Assembly: GCA_019239425.1 (NCBI GenBank)
Contig: JAFAZX010000058.1
Coordinates: 1 to 47,720, forward strand
Source of the DNA: Acidobacteriota bacterium
GTDB lineage: Bacteria > Acidobacteriota > Blastocatellia > Pyrinomonadales > Pyrinomonadaceae
Direction of reading: 5' to 3'
Length of the DNA stretch: 47,720 nt
Made by a program: the position numbers and the translations under genes. Under the pieces are notes generated by a model. It worked only from the letters and a program-made list of their open reading frames with translations, was not told the origin of the DNA and did not search any database. Shown piece after piece: positions 33,991-42,325 of the stretch (its first letter is position 1; each line of letters opens with the position of its first letter).

Positions 33991-34380
33991 CTACTGTTCC
34001 TGTTCCTTAATCTGTTCGCGCAGCTCCGCCGTCCGCGCCTTCGTCATGCGCTCCATGCACGACGAGTAGATGAGCGGCCGCATCGAGCCGCCCTCGTAGA
34101 GCGACGACTCGTAGTCGCAGTTGTCGTCGCGGTACTTGAGCCACGAGACCTCCGTCGCCTTGAGTTTCGCGCGCTCTTTCTCTTCGAGCTTGGCGGCCAG
34201 TTGGTTGTAGACGCCGTTCAGCACGGCGTCGGCGGCCTTGTACGCCCTGTCGGCGCAGACGTTCATCTCGTACTGCGACTGCGGGTCGCGGCAGGAGACC
34301 TGCGGGGCCGTCTTCTGCGCGGAGGCCGAAGCGCCGAGCAGGGCCGTGCAGAGCAGGGTCGCGGCGAAGAGTCGTTTCAT
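33991..34380 (-). CDS. LprI/DUF1311 secreted protein (third in the tandem, nearest fabI)
   Basis: A 129-residue protein with a signal peptide (MKRLFAATLLCTALLGASASA). The DUF1311/LprI pattern is clear: CRDPQSQYEMNVCADRAYKAADAVLN, then LKATEVSWLKYRDDNCDYESSLYEGGSMRP with paired Cys, and a closing RTAELREQ. Lysozyme-inhibitor LprI of mycobacteria has this domain, so an anti-lysozyme or envelope role is possible. It is the third of three tandem copies. Confidence 0.85.
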   Translation of the reverse strand: MKRLFAATLLCTALLGASASAQKTAPQVSCRDPQSQYEMNVCADRAYKAADAVLNGVYNQLAAKLEEKERAKLKATEVSWLKYRDDNCDYESSLYEGGSMRPLIYSSCMERMTKARTAELREQIKEQEQ

Positions 34381-34393
34381 GGAAGTCGGCCCG

Positions 34394-34795
34394 CTACTGT
34401 GCGCGCAGTTCGAGCTGCTCTCTGAGTTCCGCCGCCCGCGCCTTCGTGACGCGGGTCAGGCAGAAGGACTCGATCATCGGGCGCATCGTGCCGCCCTTGT
34501 ACTGCGACGACTCGAACTCGCAGTTCGAGTCGCGGTACTTGATCCAGTTCAGCTCCGAGGCCTTGAGCAGCGCCCTGTCCTCCGCGTCGAGCGCGGCGGC
34601 GAGCCTGCCGTAGACCTTGTTCAGCTCGGCGTCGGCCGCGACGTACTCCTGATGCGCGCAGCCGCTGGCCTCGGCCTGCGAGCCGCGCTCCTCGCACGGC
34701 TGAATCCGCCGCTCCTTCTGCGTCTTCGCGCCCGCCGCCGCCGTCATGACCAGGAGCATCGAGAGGGCGCAGATGATGATTGGTCTAGTCTTCAT
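34394..34795 (-). CDS. LprI/DUF1311 secreted protein (second in the tandem)
   Basis: A 133-residue protein with a signal sequence (IIICALSMLLVMTAAAGA). It shares the DUF1311 layout: CEERGSQAEASGCAHQEYVAADAELNK, LKASELNWIKYRDSNCEFESSQYKGGTMRP and KARAAELREQLE. Its start at 34795 overlaps the end of the preceding copy by 11 bases, so the two are translationally coupled. Confidence 0.85.
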   Translation of the reverse strand: MKTRPIIICALSMLLVMTAAAGAKTQKERRIQPCEERGSQAEASGCAHQEYVAADAELNKVYGRLAAALDAEDRALLKASELNWIKYRDSNCEFESSQYKGGTMRPMIESFCLTRVTKARAAELREQLELRAQ

Positions 34796-35183
34796 TCTCG
34801 TCCGTGCCGCTGAGCGTTTGAGTCTGTGCCTTCAACTCGGCCGCGCGCTCGCGCGTGACGCGCGCCGTGCAGAGCAGTTCGACGAGCGGCTGAATCGTGC
34901 CGCCCTCGTAGATGGAAGCCTCCGCCCCGCAGTTCGACTTCCGGTACTTGAGCCACAGCCGCTCCGCCGCGCGGAACTTGACGCGCGAGCGCGGCTCCAG
35001 GTCTTCGTAGAGTTCCGCGCGCGCACGCTTGAGTTGGTCGGAGGCCGCCCTGAACTCCCTCTCGGCGCAGGCCATCTGCTGCGGCGACGTGCCTTCCCTG
35101 CACAGGTCGCCGGCCGCTTGGCCGCGCGCGTAGGACACGGACATGAAGAGAAGGATGACGCCTGTCGGGGCGAACCATTTCAT
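34785..35183 (-). CDS. LprI/DUF1311 secreted protein (first in the tandem)
   Basis: The ATG at 35183 gives 132 residues beginning MKWFAPTGVILLFMSVSYA, a signal peptide. The domain is CREGTSPQQMACAEREFRAAS, FRAAERLWLKYRKSNCGAEASIYEGGTIQP and RAAELKAQ. It starts 8 bases after the M48 protease stop, so it is probably in that operon. A much longer frame upstream in this frame is an antisense/shadow continuation without signal. Confidence 0.83.
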   Translation of the reverse strand: MKWFAPTGVILLFMSVSYARGQAAGDLCREGTSPQQMACAEREFRAASDQLKRARAELYEDLEPRSRVKFRAAERLWLKYRKSNCGAEASIYEGGTIQPLVELLCTARVTRERAAELKAQTQTLSGTDENED

Positions 35184-35191
35184 CCTTCGCG

Positions 35192-36181
35192 TCACGCGGC
35201 GGCCGGCTTGGCCTCGCCGCTGATGAGGCGCGCGTACTCGCCGCTCTCGACCCAGCTCATGATCTCGGCGACGCGCCAGACGGGGAAGGGGTGCGTCAGG
35301 CCGGCGTTGATGATGTCGGCCCAGAAGCGGTCGAGCGCCTTCGCGTCGTAGTTCTTCTGGAAGTCGCGCGCCTGCACGAGGAACTGTTCGTAGTCCACCT
35401 TCGACGCGAACGTCCCGCCGCACAGCTTCATCATCGTCCGCCCGATGACGTCCGGGTCTTGCGTGACGAGCAGCGCCGCGCGGTCGCACGAAAGCTCGGC
35501 GCGCCGCGCCCACGCCAGGAGCGCCGAGCGCATCGTCAGTGAGACGAGCTGCGTGACCAGCGCGGCGACGGGCGAGGCCGCGAGCGCCGCGTTCGTCAGC
35601 GCCTCGATGAGCCGCGCCGCCGTGATGTAGAGGACGTGCTCGGCGTGGATGTGTCCGACCTCGTGCGCGATGACGGCCAGAATCTCCTCGTCGTTGAGGC
35701 GCTCGATGAGCTGCGAATGCAGGACGATGATGGGGTGTTTGACCCCGCCGGTGAAGGCGTTGACGATGGGGTTCTGCTGGACGAACAGCTCGGGCATGTC
35801 CACGCCGAGCGTGGTGCAGGCGACCTGGAGCTTGTAGTAGAGGTCGGGGCACTGCTTGGGCGTGACCTTGACGGCGCTGGCCGTGAAGATGACGCGGATG
35901 GCCGACTCGCCCGTCACCTCCAAAAGCTTCTTGAGCGCGGTGTCGATGCCGGGGATGTTCCGCAGGGCGGCGAGCGCGCGGCTGTCGAGCGGATGGACGT
36001 AAGAGTATTTGTCGAGGTCTGCGAACTTCTTGTGCGGCTCCTCCGAGAGCAGCAGGCGGCAGCGGCCGCAACGCGCCTGACCCGTCTGCGCGCGCACGCT
36101 GTTCAATTGCCCGCAGTAGCGACAGCGGATGGTCTCGCCGCCCTCGTCGCCCTCGCCGCCGAACGTTTCCAGATCAGCCAT
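35192..36181 (-). CDS. M48-family zinc metallopeptidase with an N-terminal zinc ribbon
   Basis: HEVGH (IAHEVGHIHAEHVL) is the zinc motif and RRAELSCDRAALL supplies the third, Glu ligand. Before it, IRCRYCGQLNSVRAQTGQARCGRC forms a CxxC...CxxC zinc ribbon within the first 45 residues (given here in part). Membrane-like segments (ALTNAALAASPVAALVTQLV) follow the active site as in HtpX/Ste24 relatives. The 329-residue protein lacks a signal peptide. It heads a cluster with three DUF1311 genes and fabI, 8 bases apart. Confidence 0.88.
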   Translation of the reverse strand: MADLETFGGEGDEGGETIRCRYCGQLNSVRAQTGQARCGRCRLLLSEEPHKKFADLDKYSYVHPLDSRALAALRNIPGIDTALKKLLEVTGESAIRVIFTASAVKVTPKQCPDLYYKLQVACTTLGVDMPELFVQQNPIVNAFTGGVKHPIIVLHSQLIERLNDEEILAVIAHEVGHIHAEHVLYITAARLIEALTNAALAASPVAALVTQLVSLTMRSALLAWARRAELSCDRAALLVTQDPDVIGRTMMKLCGGTFASKVDYEQFLVQARDFQKNYDAKALDRFWADIINAGLTHPFPVWRVAEIMSWVESGEYARLISGEAKPAAA

Positions 36182-36297
36182 CTTTTATTCCCCTTCGGAA
36201 AACTGAGAGTGACAGGCCGCGCGGGAAGACTCACTTGCCTGTTTCGGTGACGCCAAGTATCAACGATTGCCAGCCGCGAGGGCAAGCGGGGAAGAAA

Positions 36298-36362
36298 GGG
36301 TGCTGGGTGCTGGGGAAGAGCTTGGTTTTAGCCAGCACCCAGCACCCAGCACCTAGCACCCC
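36298..36362. repeat. Heptamer-repeat hairpin K (GGGTGCT family)
   Basis: Left arm GGGTGCTGGGTGCTGGGG (36298-36315) pairs with part of the longer right arm at 36332-36362, which holds four CCCAGCA-type units. The 16-nt loop opens AAGAGC. It ends one base before the stop of purH on the minus strand. Confidence 0.85.
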
Positions 36363-36363
36363 T

Positions 36364-38031
36364 TCAGTGCCGGAAGTGTCTGACTCCCGTGAGCACCATC
36401 GCGAGGCCGTGTTCGTCGGCGGCGGCGATTGTCTCCGCGTCGCGGACGGAGCCGCCGGGTTGGATGACGGCGGTGATGCCGTGCTTGGCGGCTTCGTCCA
36501 GGCCGTCGCGGAAGGGGAAGAAGGCGTCGGAGGCGAGCACGGAGCCTTCGACGGGGAGCTGCGCGCGCATGGCGCCGATGCGGACGGAATCGACGCGCGA
36601 CATCTGGCCCGCGCCGACGCCGATTGTCTGGCCCGCGCGGGCGTAGACGATGGCGTTCGACTTCGTGTGCTTGCAGACCGTCCAGGCGAACATGAGCGCC
36701 TCGAACTCTTCGTCCGTCGGCGCGCGCTTCGTCACGACCTTCAGGTCTTCGCGGCCGAGCCGGTGCGTGTCGCGCGTCTGGACGAGCATGCCGCCCGTCA
36801 CGCGTTTGAAGTCCAGGCCCTGCGGCTGTCGTGCGTCCCCGGCGCGGAGGACGCGCAGGTTCTTCTTCGACTTGAGGACTTCGACCGCGGCCTCTTCGAA
36901 GTCGGGCGCGACGACGACCTCGGTGAAAATCTCCGTCAGGGCGCGCGCCGACGCCTCGTCGACCTTGCGGTTGAAGGCGACGATGCCGCCGAAGGCAGAG
37001 ACCGGGTCGGTGGCGAGCGCGCGCCGGTACGCCTCTTCGAGCGTCGCCGCCGTGCCCACGCCCGCAGGGTTCATGTGCTTGATGATGGCGCACGCCGTCT
37101 CTTCAAAATCACAAACAAGCTGCCACGCGGCGTCCGCGTCCACGTAGTTGTTGAAGGACATCTCCTTCCCGCCGAGGACTTCGGCCTGCGCAATTCCCGT
37201 CGCCTCGTCGGTCTCGTAGAGCGCCGCCTTCTGGTGCGGGTTCTCGCCGTAGCGCAGTTCGGAGTGGCGGCTCATCGTCCACTTTGCGAGGTCTGGAAAA
37301 ACCTCTCCGCTTCTAAACAGGTCAATAGCGCGCTGGATGGGGATGCCGCCCGACACCGTCAGCCCCCCGACGCTGGCCCCCGCGCGCGAGGCGGCATTCG
37401 CGAGCATCTCTGGCAGGACGGCCGGCGCGAGGTAGGCGAAGATGGCGGAGTCGTAAGTTGAGGTGCGTCGGAAGGCACCGAGCGCGAGGCGACGGCGCGT
37501 ATTGTAGCTCAGCGCGCCACCCGTGCGTTGCAGCTCTTCCGTCAGCAAAGCATAGTCGTCGGGCGAGGCGACTACGGCCACGTCTTTAAAATTCTTCGCG
37601 GCGGAGCGCACCATCGAGGGGCCGCCGATGTCGATCTGCTCGACCGCCTCTTCGAGCGTGACGCCCGCGCGCGCGACCGTCTGCTCGAAGGGGTAGAGGT
37701 TGACGACGACCATGTCGATGGGGCCGATCTGGTGCTCTTCGAGTGCGCGCGCGTGCTCGGGGTTGTCGCGGACGGCGAGGATGCCGCCGTGGATGCGCGG
37801 GTGGAGCGTCTTGACGCGGCCGTCCAGCATCTCCGGGAAGCCGGTCACTTCCGACACGTCGCGCACTTCGAGTCCGGCCGCGCGCAGAGCCTTCGCCGTC
37901 CCGCCCGTGCTCAAAAGCTCGACGCCGAGGTCGCGCAGAGCGCGCGCGAAATCGACCAGCCCCGTCTTGTCCGAGACGCTCAAAAGCGCCCGGCGGATGT
38001 GCCTGAGACCTTCCGTGTTCTGTTCGTCCAT
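36364..38031 (-). CDS. purH: Bifunctional AICAR transformylase/IMP cyclohydrolase
   Basis: PurH performs the last two steps of purine synthesis. The IMP cyclohydrolase half (about 1-200) has ALLSVSDKTGLVDFARAL, LLSTGGTAKALR and GRVKTLHPRIHGGIL. The AICAR transformylase half has RYGENPHQKAALY, KHMNPAGVGTA and AFGGIVAFN. The 555 residues slightly exceed the usual 510-530. The ATG is at 38031. A promoter lies 44 bases upstream. Confidence 0.97.
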   Translation of the reverse strand: MDEQNTEGLRHIRRALLSVSDKTGLVDFARALRDLGVELLSTGGTAKALRAAGLEVRDVSEVTGFPEMLDGRVKTLHPRIHGGILAVRDNPEHARALEEHQIGPIDMVVVNLYPFEQTVARAGVTLEEAVEQIDIGGPSMVRSAAKNFKDVAVVASPDDYALLTEELQRTGGALSYNTRRRLALGAFRRTSTYDSAIFAYLAPAVLPEMLANAASRAGASVGGLTVSGGIPIQRAIDLFRSGEVFPDLAKWTMSRHSELRYGENPHQKAALYETDEATGIAQAEVLGGKEMSFNNYVDADAAWQLVCDFEETACAIIKHMNPAGVGTAATLEEAYRRALATDPVSAFGGIVAFNRKVDEASARALTEIFTEVVVAPDFEEAAVEVLKSKKNLRVLRAGDARQPQGLDFKRVTGGMLVQTRDTHRLGREDLKVVTKRAPTDEEFEALMFAWTVCKHTKSNAIVYARAGQTIGVGAGQMSRVDSVRIGAMRAQLPVEGSVLASDAFFPFRDGLDEAAKHGITAVIQPGGSVRDAETIAAADEHGLAMVLTGVRHFRH

Positions 38032-38074
38032 AAGTCCGTCGGGAAGAAGATTGGTTTGTCAGAGCGGAAGGCAG

Positions 38075-38103
38075 ATTGTAGAGCAACGCGGGGCCGGTGT
38101 CAT
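38075..38103 (-). promoter_or_regulatory. Promoter of purH
   Basis: On the minus strand, ATGACA (38098-38103) and TACAAT (38075-38080) are 17 bases apart; each matches the consensus at 5 of 6 positions. Confidence 0.6.
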
Positions 38104-38109
38104 GCCGTG

Positions 38110-39120
38110 TCAACGCTTCGGCTCGTACGTGCTGCGCAGTTGGCGGACGCGCAGCTCGCGCCGGCGCGGGTTGTCGAGTTGCACCTCGACGCGGTGCGTG
38201 CCCGGCTCCGCGTAGAAGGCGCCGGCGCTGTAGCCGAGGAGGTACTGGCTCTCCAGGTCTTCGGCGATGGCGCGGAAAGCCGGGCCGAGGTCGTGCTCGG
38301 CGCGCGGGTCGAGCGAGGAGCGCGCGTCGCCGACGATGAGGAACTGGCCGCCCGTCTTCTCGGCCAGCTCGCGGAAGCCCTTCGAGGCCTTGCGCGCGAC
38401 GAGGTGTTCGCCCGAGGGCGCGTAGAGCGGAAGGTGTATGACGTAGAAGGAGACGCCCGCGGCGTTCGCCTCGGCGATGACGTCGGCCGCCGCCGCGGCG
38501 CTCGCGTTGTCGAGTCCGTCGCTGATGAGGACGACGAGGCGGCGCTCGGCCGCGCTGCTTCCGCTCTTGCCGAAGGCGCGGACGGCTTCGCGCGCGGCGT
38601 CGAAGATGGCCGTGCGGCGGTCGGGCAGCGAGGCGATCTGAAAAGCCTTGCGCGCGGCGCGCAGGTCGCGCGTGAACTCCTGCGTAAGCTCCGCGCGCTC
38701 GCGGAACTGCATGACGGCGACGCGCGAGCGCGCGCCGAAGTGCGAGAAGAGCGCGAGCGCCGTCTCCTGCTGCTGCGTGATGATCTCGCGCGTAGAGCCG
38801 GAGGCGTCGAGCAGGAAGAGGAGCGCGACCGTCTCGGCGCCCGCGGCGAAGTAGTTCGTCTCGACGCGGCGGCCGTCGTCGGATACTAGAAAGTCGGACT
38901 GTGTGAGGCCGCGGACGCGCCGGCCGCGCTTGTCTGTGACGAAGACGGGGACGACGACCAAATCCGTGCGGACGGTGACGACCTCCTCGTCTTCAGGGGG
39001 CGTCTGGTCTTGTGCCTGACAGTTAAAGTTCGAGAGGAGGAGTTGGAGGAGTAGCGCCGCGGCGGCGGGTAAGAAACGGCGGGGGCGACGGCCCGAATTG
39101 CCCGGTCTCGTCAAAGGCAT
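38110..39120 (-). CDS. Secreted von Willebrand factor A domain protein
   Basis: A 336-residue protein with an N-terminal signal sequence (FLPAAAALLLQLLLSNFNC). Then follows TVRTDLVVVPVFVTDKRGR ... LTQSDFLVSDDGR, a conserved N-terminal element of secreted acidobacterial VWA proteins. The VWA domain has a complete MIDAS DASGS at residues 105-109 and a later ISDGLDN metal-site Asp. The C-terminal SAGAFYAEPGTHRVEVQLDN is a beta-sandwich end. It binds a metal and probably a protein partner. A 27-residue membrane peptide is encoded 8 bases upstream. Confidence 0.87.
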   Translation of the reverse strand: MPLTRPGNSGRRPRRFLPAAAALLLQLLLSNFNCQAQDQTPPEDEEVVTVRTDLVVVPVFVTDKRGRRVRGLTQSDFLVSDDGRRVETNYFAAGAETVALLFLLDASGSTREIITQQQETALALFSHFGARSRVAVMQFRERAELTQEFTRDLRAARKAFQIASLPDRRTAIFDAAREAVRAFGKSGSSAAERRLVVLISDGLDNASAAAAADVIAEANAAGVSFYVIHLPLYAPSGEHLVARKASKGFRELAEKTGGQFLIVGDARSSLDPRAEHDLGPAFRAIAEDLESQYLLGYSAGAFYAEPGTHRVEVQLDNPRRRELRVRQLRSTYEPKR

Positions 39121-39128
39121 CCCGCCGA

Positions 39129-39212
39129 CTAGAACAGGAAGCGACCGAAGAAGAGGAGGCCGATGATGAAGGCGACCATGATGAGAACGATTTTGATGAG
39201 AGTGAAACCCAC
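39129..39212 (-). CDS. 27-residue single-pass membrane peptide
   Basis: A GTG at 39212 (minus strand) runs to a TAG at 39129-39131. The peptide starts MGFTLIKIVLIMV and ends GLLFFGRFLF; it is almost all hydrophobic with one Lys and one Arg, as a single TM helix. A clean GGAGG lies 8 bases before the GTG, and a consensus-like promoter lies about 50 bases upstream. It precedes the VWA gene by 8 bases, so co-transcription is expected. Function unknown. Confidence 0.6.
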   Translation of the reverse strand: MGFTLIKIVLIMVAFIIGLLFFGRFLF

Positions 39213-39260
39213 AGCCGATTCCTCCGGAGGTTAAAGCGCCGGCCCCTGGTCAGAGCAGAC

Positions 39261-39290
39261 ATTCTATCGGCGCGTCGAGCGACGTGTCAA
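39261..39290 (-). promoter_or_regulatory. Promoter of the small-peptide/VWA operon
   Basis: On the minus strand, TTGACA (39285-39290) and TAGAAT (39261-39266) are 18 bases apart. The -35 is perfect and the -10 matches at 5 of 6 positions. Nothing else was identified in the remaining gap to 39467 beyond a weak TATAGT (39432-39437) for the plus-strand gene. Confidence 0.7.
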
Positions 39291-39467
39291 CGTTCGCGCC
39301 TTTCATCGTCGAGCGGCCCGGCTTGTCAATTTCCTCAAAAAAACTACGCGAAAAAGGCGGCCCGTGTTCCGTCCGTCGGGGGGGGCGGGCAAAGCCCGGC
39401 CGTGTGGCTTCATCAAAGCAGTCCTTAATGCTATAGTGCACAGTCAAACTCTTCCGAGAAGGTTAAG

Positions 39468-39863
39468 TTGAGAGGTTTGGGCGAGAGACTAGAGAAACAG
39501 GTGCGGAAGCTTTTGCGGTCGCGTTCGGCGGCCGGCCTGCTGCTGCTCGTCCTGACGGCGCACGCCTTCGTCGCCAGCGCCACGCACTTCCACCGCCTCC
39601 CGCAGCCCGGCAACGTCCCAGCGCAACTCGCGCTTCAGAATGGCGCGGACGGCGGCGAGGGCACCCCGCTCGGCGGCGACGAGAAGCAGTGTCTTCTGTG
39701 CAGGCTCCAGCGCAACCTCGTCTCCGACCTGCATCACGCGGCCGTCATCATCGCCGCGCCACCCGCGCGGACGCCCGCTCCCGAACCTCCTCATGAAGTA
39801 GCCGCGCGCCGCGGGGCCGTCAGACTCCGGCAGGGCCGCGCGCCCCCCTCCGTCCAGTCCTGA
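39468..39863 (+). CDS. DUF2946-like protein with His and Cys motifs
   Basis: A 131-residue protein with an N-terminal membrane/signal segment (SAAGLLLLVLTAHAFVASATHF). It carries HFHRLPQP and CLLCRLQRN, the sparse His/Cys pattern of DUF2946-type proteins, which often sit beside TonB-dependent receptors. TTG at 39468 is preceded by GAGAAGG. The C-terminal 35 residues are Pro/Arg-rich. A metal-related function is inferred from the residues and the neighbouring ZnuD-like receptor. Confidence 0.65.
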   Translation: MRGLGERLEKQVRKLLRSRSAAGLLLLVLTAHAFVASATHFHRLPQPGNVPAQLALQNGADGGEGTPLGGDEKQCLLCRLQRNLVSDLHHAAVIIAAPPARTPAPEPPHEVAARRGAVRLRQGRAPPSVQS

Positions 39864-39895
39864 TTCTCAGCCAGCATTCATAAAAACAGAGAGCA

Positions 39896-39987
39896 CGTCC
39901 GCGCACGGGCGAGACCCGCGCGCGGCCTGTGCGCCGTCGCACCCGCGCGAAGTTTGAATCTTCGCGCCCGCGCCGCACACGCGGACG
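39896..39987 (+). promoter_or_regulatory. Potentially structured leader RNA of the TonB receptor gene
   Basis: The 185-base gap before the receptor folds on paper into a closed multi-stem shape. Closing stem: CGTCC(GCG) at 39896-39903 with CGCGGACG at 39980-39987. Inside are GCGCACGGG/CCCGCGCGC (39901-39923, loop CGAGA, one mismatch), GTGCG/CGCAC (39929-39942, loop CCGT) and GCGCGAAG/CTTCGCGC (39945-39967, loop TTTGAAT). The first inner stem shares three bases with the closing stem. GC-rich DNA makes chance stems likely, so this is a candidate only. Confidence 0.35.
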
Positions 39988-40048
39988 CAGGTGTGAGTCC
40001 TTCGCGATTCGTGCGACGGCCGGGACGGTTTTGTAGAGGGGGAGGATT

Positions 40049-42283
40049 ATGCGCAGTCTTAGGTTATTCATCGTTTCGATACTGACGGTCTCGGCGTTCG
40101 TCTCGCCGGCACGTGCGCTCGCGGACGGAGGGTTCGCGGGCGGACTCTTCGGGCAGGCGCAGGCGAACGGCGGCGGCTCGATCCGCGGCAAGATTATTTT
40201 GGCCGACGGCAACACGCCGCTCCACAACGTCATCGTCAACCTCGTCCAGTTGAAGCGCTCGACGGAGACGGAGGACGACGGCACTTACGAGTTCCAGAAC
40301 GTCCCCGTAGGCACTTATACAGTCCTCGCGCACATGGAGGGCTTCCCGGATCAGACGCAGCAGGTGCAGGTCACCGCGGGCGGCTCGGCCACGCTCGACT
40401 TCGCGATGAAACTGGCCGGGCTGAAAGAGGAGGTCACGGTCACGGCGACGGGCAGCGAGCAGTCGGTCTTCGAGTCTTTCCAGGCCGTCAACACGGTGGA
40501 CGCGCTCAGCCTCGCGCAGGACGCGCACACCTCAATCGGCGAAGTGCTCGACAAGGAGCCGGGCGTGGCGAAGCGCAACTTCGGCCCCGGCTCGGCGCGA
40601 CCGGTCGTGCGCGGCTTCGACGGCGACCGCGTGCAGGTCACGCAGGACGGCGCCGCGACGGGGTCGCTCGGCTCGCAGTCGGCCGACCACGCCGAACCCA
40701 TCGACGTGCTCTCGCTCGAACGGATCGAAGTCGTCAAAGGCCCGGCCACGCTGCTCTACGGCAGCAGCGCCGTCGGCGGCGTCGTCAACGCCGTCACGGG
40801 CCACGACTACGCGCACGAGGGCTGGCGCGGCTACTTCACGGGCGTCGGCGGGACGACGAACAACCAGGGCGGCGCGAGCGGCGGCGTCGAATACGGCACG
40901 GGCAAGTGGATGTTCTGGGGCAACGGCACCTTGCAGCGCACGGGCGACTACGACACGCCGCTCGGGCGCGTCGAGCAGTCGTTCACGCGCAACGGGAACG
41001 GGCTGCTCGGAGTCGGCCACTACGGCGACAAGACTTTCGAGAGCTTCACCTACGGCTACGACCAGCGCCGCTACGGCGTCCCCTTCGCCTCCTTCTTCGA
41101 GTCGGGCGGCGAGAAATTGGGGTCGGACGTTTCGATTCAGGCGCGCCGCCACGACTTCAAGTTCAACGGCGGCTGGCGCGACCTCGGCGGCTTCGTCAAC
41201 GGCTTCCGCCTGACGCTCGACTACAGCGACTACGCGCACGACGAGCTTGAAGGCGCAGAGGTCGGGACGCACTTCGCGAACAAGAACTTCATGTACCGCG
41301 GCGTCTTCGACCAGCACAAGACCGGCCGCTTCTCCGGCAGCTGGGGCTTTGCGGGCTTCCGCCGCGACTTCAGCTCGACGGGCGCGGAGACGCTCGCGCC
41401 GCCGACGATTCAGAACAACTACGCCGTCTTCGCCTTAGAGGAGATCGATTTCGAGCGCGTCAAATTCCAGCTCGGCGGGCGCGTCGAGCACAACGGCTAC
41501 AACCCGGACGGCGCGACCGACCGCTCGTTCACGGGCTTCTCGGGCGCGGCCGGCGTGCGCGTCGGGCTCTGGAAGGAGGGCGCGTTCGTCGCCAACTACA
41601 CGCACTCGTACCGCGCGCCCGCGCTCGAAGAGCTTTACAACAACGGGCCGCACGTCGGGAACCTGACCTTCGAGGTCGGCAACCCGAACCTCAAGCGCGA
41701 GAGCAACGACGGCCTCGACCTCTCGCTGCGCCACGACTCGAAGCGCGTGCGCGGCGTGGCGAACTTCTACTACTACAGCATCAAGGACTTCGTCTTCCTC
41801 GCGCCGACCGGGGCGATTAACGACAACCTCATCGAGGCGCGCTACGACCAGGCCGACAGCCGCTTCGTCGGCACGGAGCTGAGCCTCGACCTCGCGGCGC
41901 GGGAGAACCTCTGGGTCAACCTCGGGTACGACTACGTCAACGCGGAGCTGAAGGAGGCGGGGACGCCCCTGCCGCGCATCCCGCCGATGCGCGCGCGGGC
42001 GGGGCTGGACTGGCGCTACAAGTCTTTCGACGTGAAGCCGGAGGCGACCTTCGTCAGAGACCAGGATCGCATCTTCCCGACCGAGACGCGGACGCCCGGC
42101 TACACGGTCTTCGACGTGTCGGGCTCCTACACCATCGCGCACCCGCACTACGCGCAGGTCTTCTCGGTCACGGCCTTCAACGTCGGCGACCGCGTCTACC
42201 GCAACCACCTCTCGTTCATCAAAGACCTCGCGCCCGAGATCGGCCGCGGCGTGCGGGTCTCGTATACGATTCGCTACTTCTGA
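40049..42283 (+). CDS. TonB-dependent outer-membrane receptor, ZnuD-like
   Basis: A signal peptide (residues 1-27) is followed by a carboxypeptidase-regulatory-like beta domain (about 42-125). A plug domain (about 164-250) and a 22-strand-type barrel ending in RVSYTIRYF, with the C-terminal Phe needed for outer-membrane insertion, complete it. The plug carries VRGFDGDRVQVTQDG, SADHAEPIDVLSLERIEVVKGP and LYGSSAVGGVVNAV, the pattern I associate with the zinc receptor ZnuD; this is recognition from memory. At 744 residues it is full length. The ATG follows GAGGGGGAGG. Confidence 0.92.
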   Translation: MRSLRLFIVSILTVSAFVSPARALADGGFAGGLFGQAQANGGGSIRGKIILADGNTPLHNVIVNLVQLKRSTETEDDGTYEFQNVPVGTYTVLAHMEGFPDQTQQVQVTAGGSATLDFAMKLAGLKEEVTVTATGSEQSVFESFQAVNTVDALSLAQDAHTSIGEVLDKEPGVAKRNFGPGSARPVVRGFDGDRVQVTQDGAATGSLGSQSADHAEPIDVLSLERIEVVKGPATLLYGSSAVGGVVNAVTGHDYAHEGWRGYFTGVGGTTNNQGGASGGVEYGTGKWMFWGNGTLQRTGDYDTPLGRVEQSFTRNGNGLLGVGHYGDKTFESFTYGYDQRRYGVPFASFFESGGEKLGSDVSIQARRHDFKFNGGWRDLGGFVNGFRLTLDYSDYAHDELEGAEVGTHFANKNFMYRGVFDQHKTGRFSGSWGFAGFRRDFSSTGAETLAPPTIQNNYAVFALEEIDFERVKFQLGGRVEHNGYNPDGATDRSFTGFSGAAGVRVGLWKEGAFVANYTHSYRAPALEELYNNGPHVGNLTFEVGNPNLKRESNDGLDLSLRHDSKRVRGVANFYYYSIKDFVFLAPTGAINDNLIEARYDQADSRFVGTELSLDLAARENLWVNLGYDYVNAELKEAGTPLPRIPPMRARAGLDWRYKSFDVKPEATFVRDQDRIFPTETRTPGYTVFDVSGSYTIAHPHYAQVFSVTAFNVGDRVYRNHLSFIKDLAPEIGRGVRVSYTIRYF

Positions 42284-42325
42284 TAAGCGGGTCGGTCATC
42301 GCAACGGCGGGGCTGATGTGCTTAA

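Noticed and set aside
35184..36071. Long frame continuing upstream of the first DUF1311 gene
   Set aside because: It runs opposite in frame to the M48 protease on the same strand and is His/Arg/Pro-rich; the signal peptide begins at 35183.
39864..40048. Cobalamin riboswitch before the TonB receptor
   Set aside because: No B12-box sequence was found, and the plug resembles ZnuD rather than BtuB.
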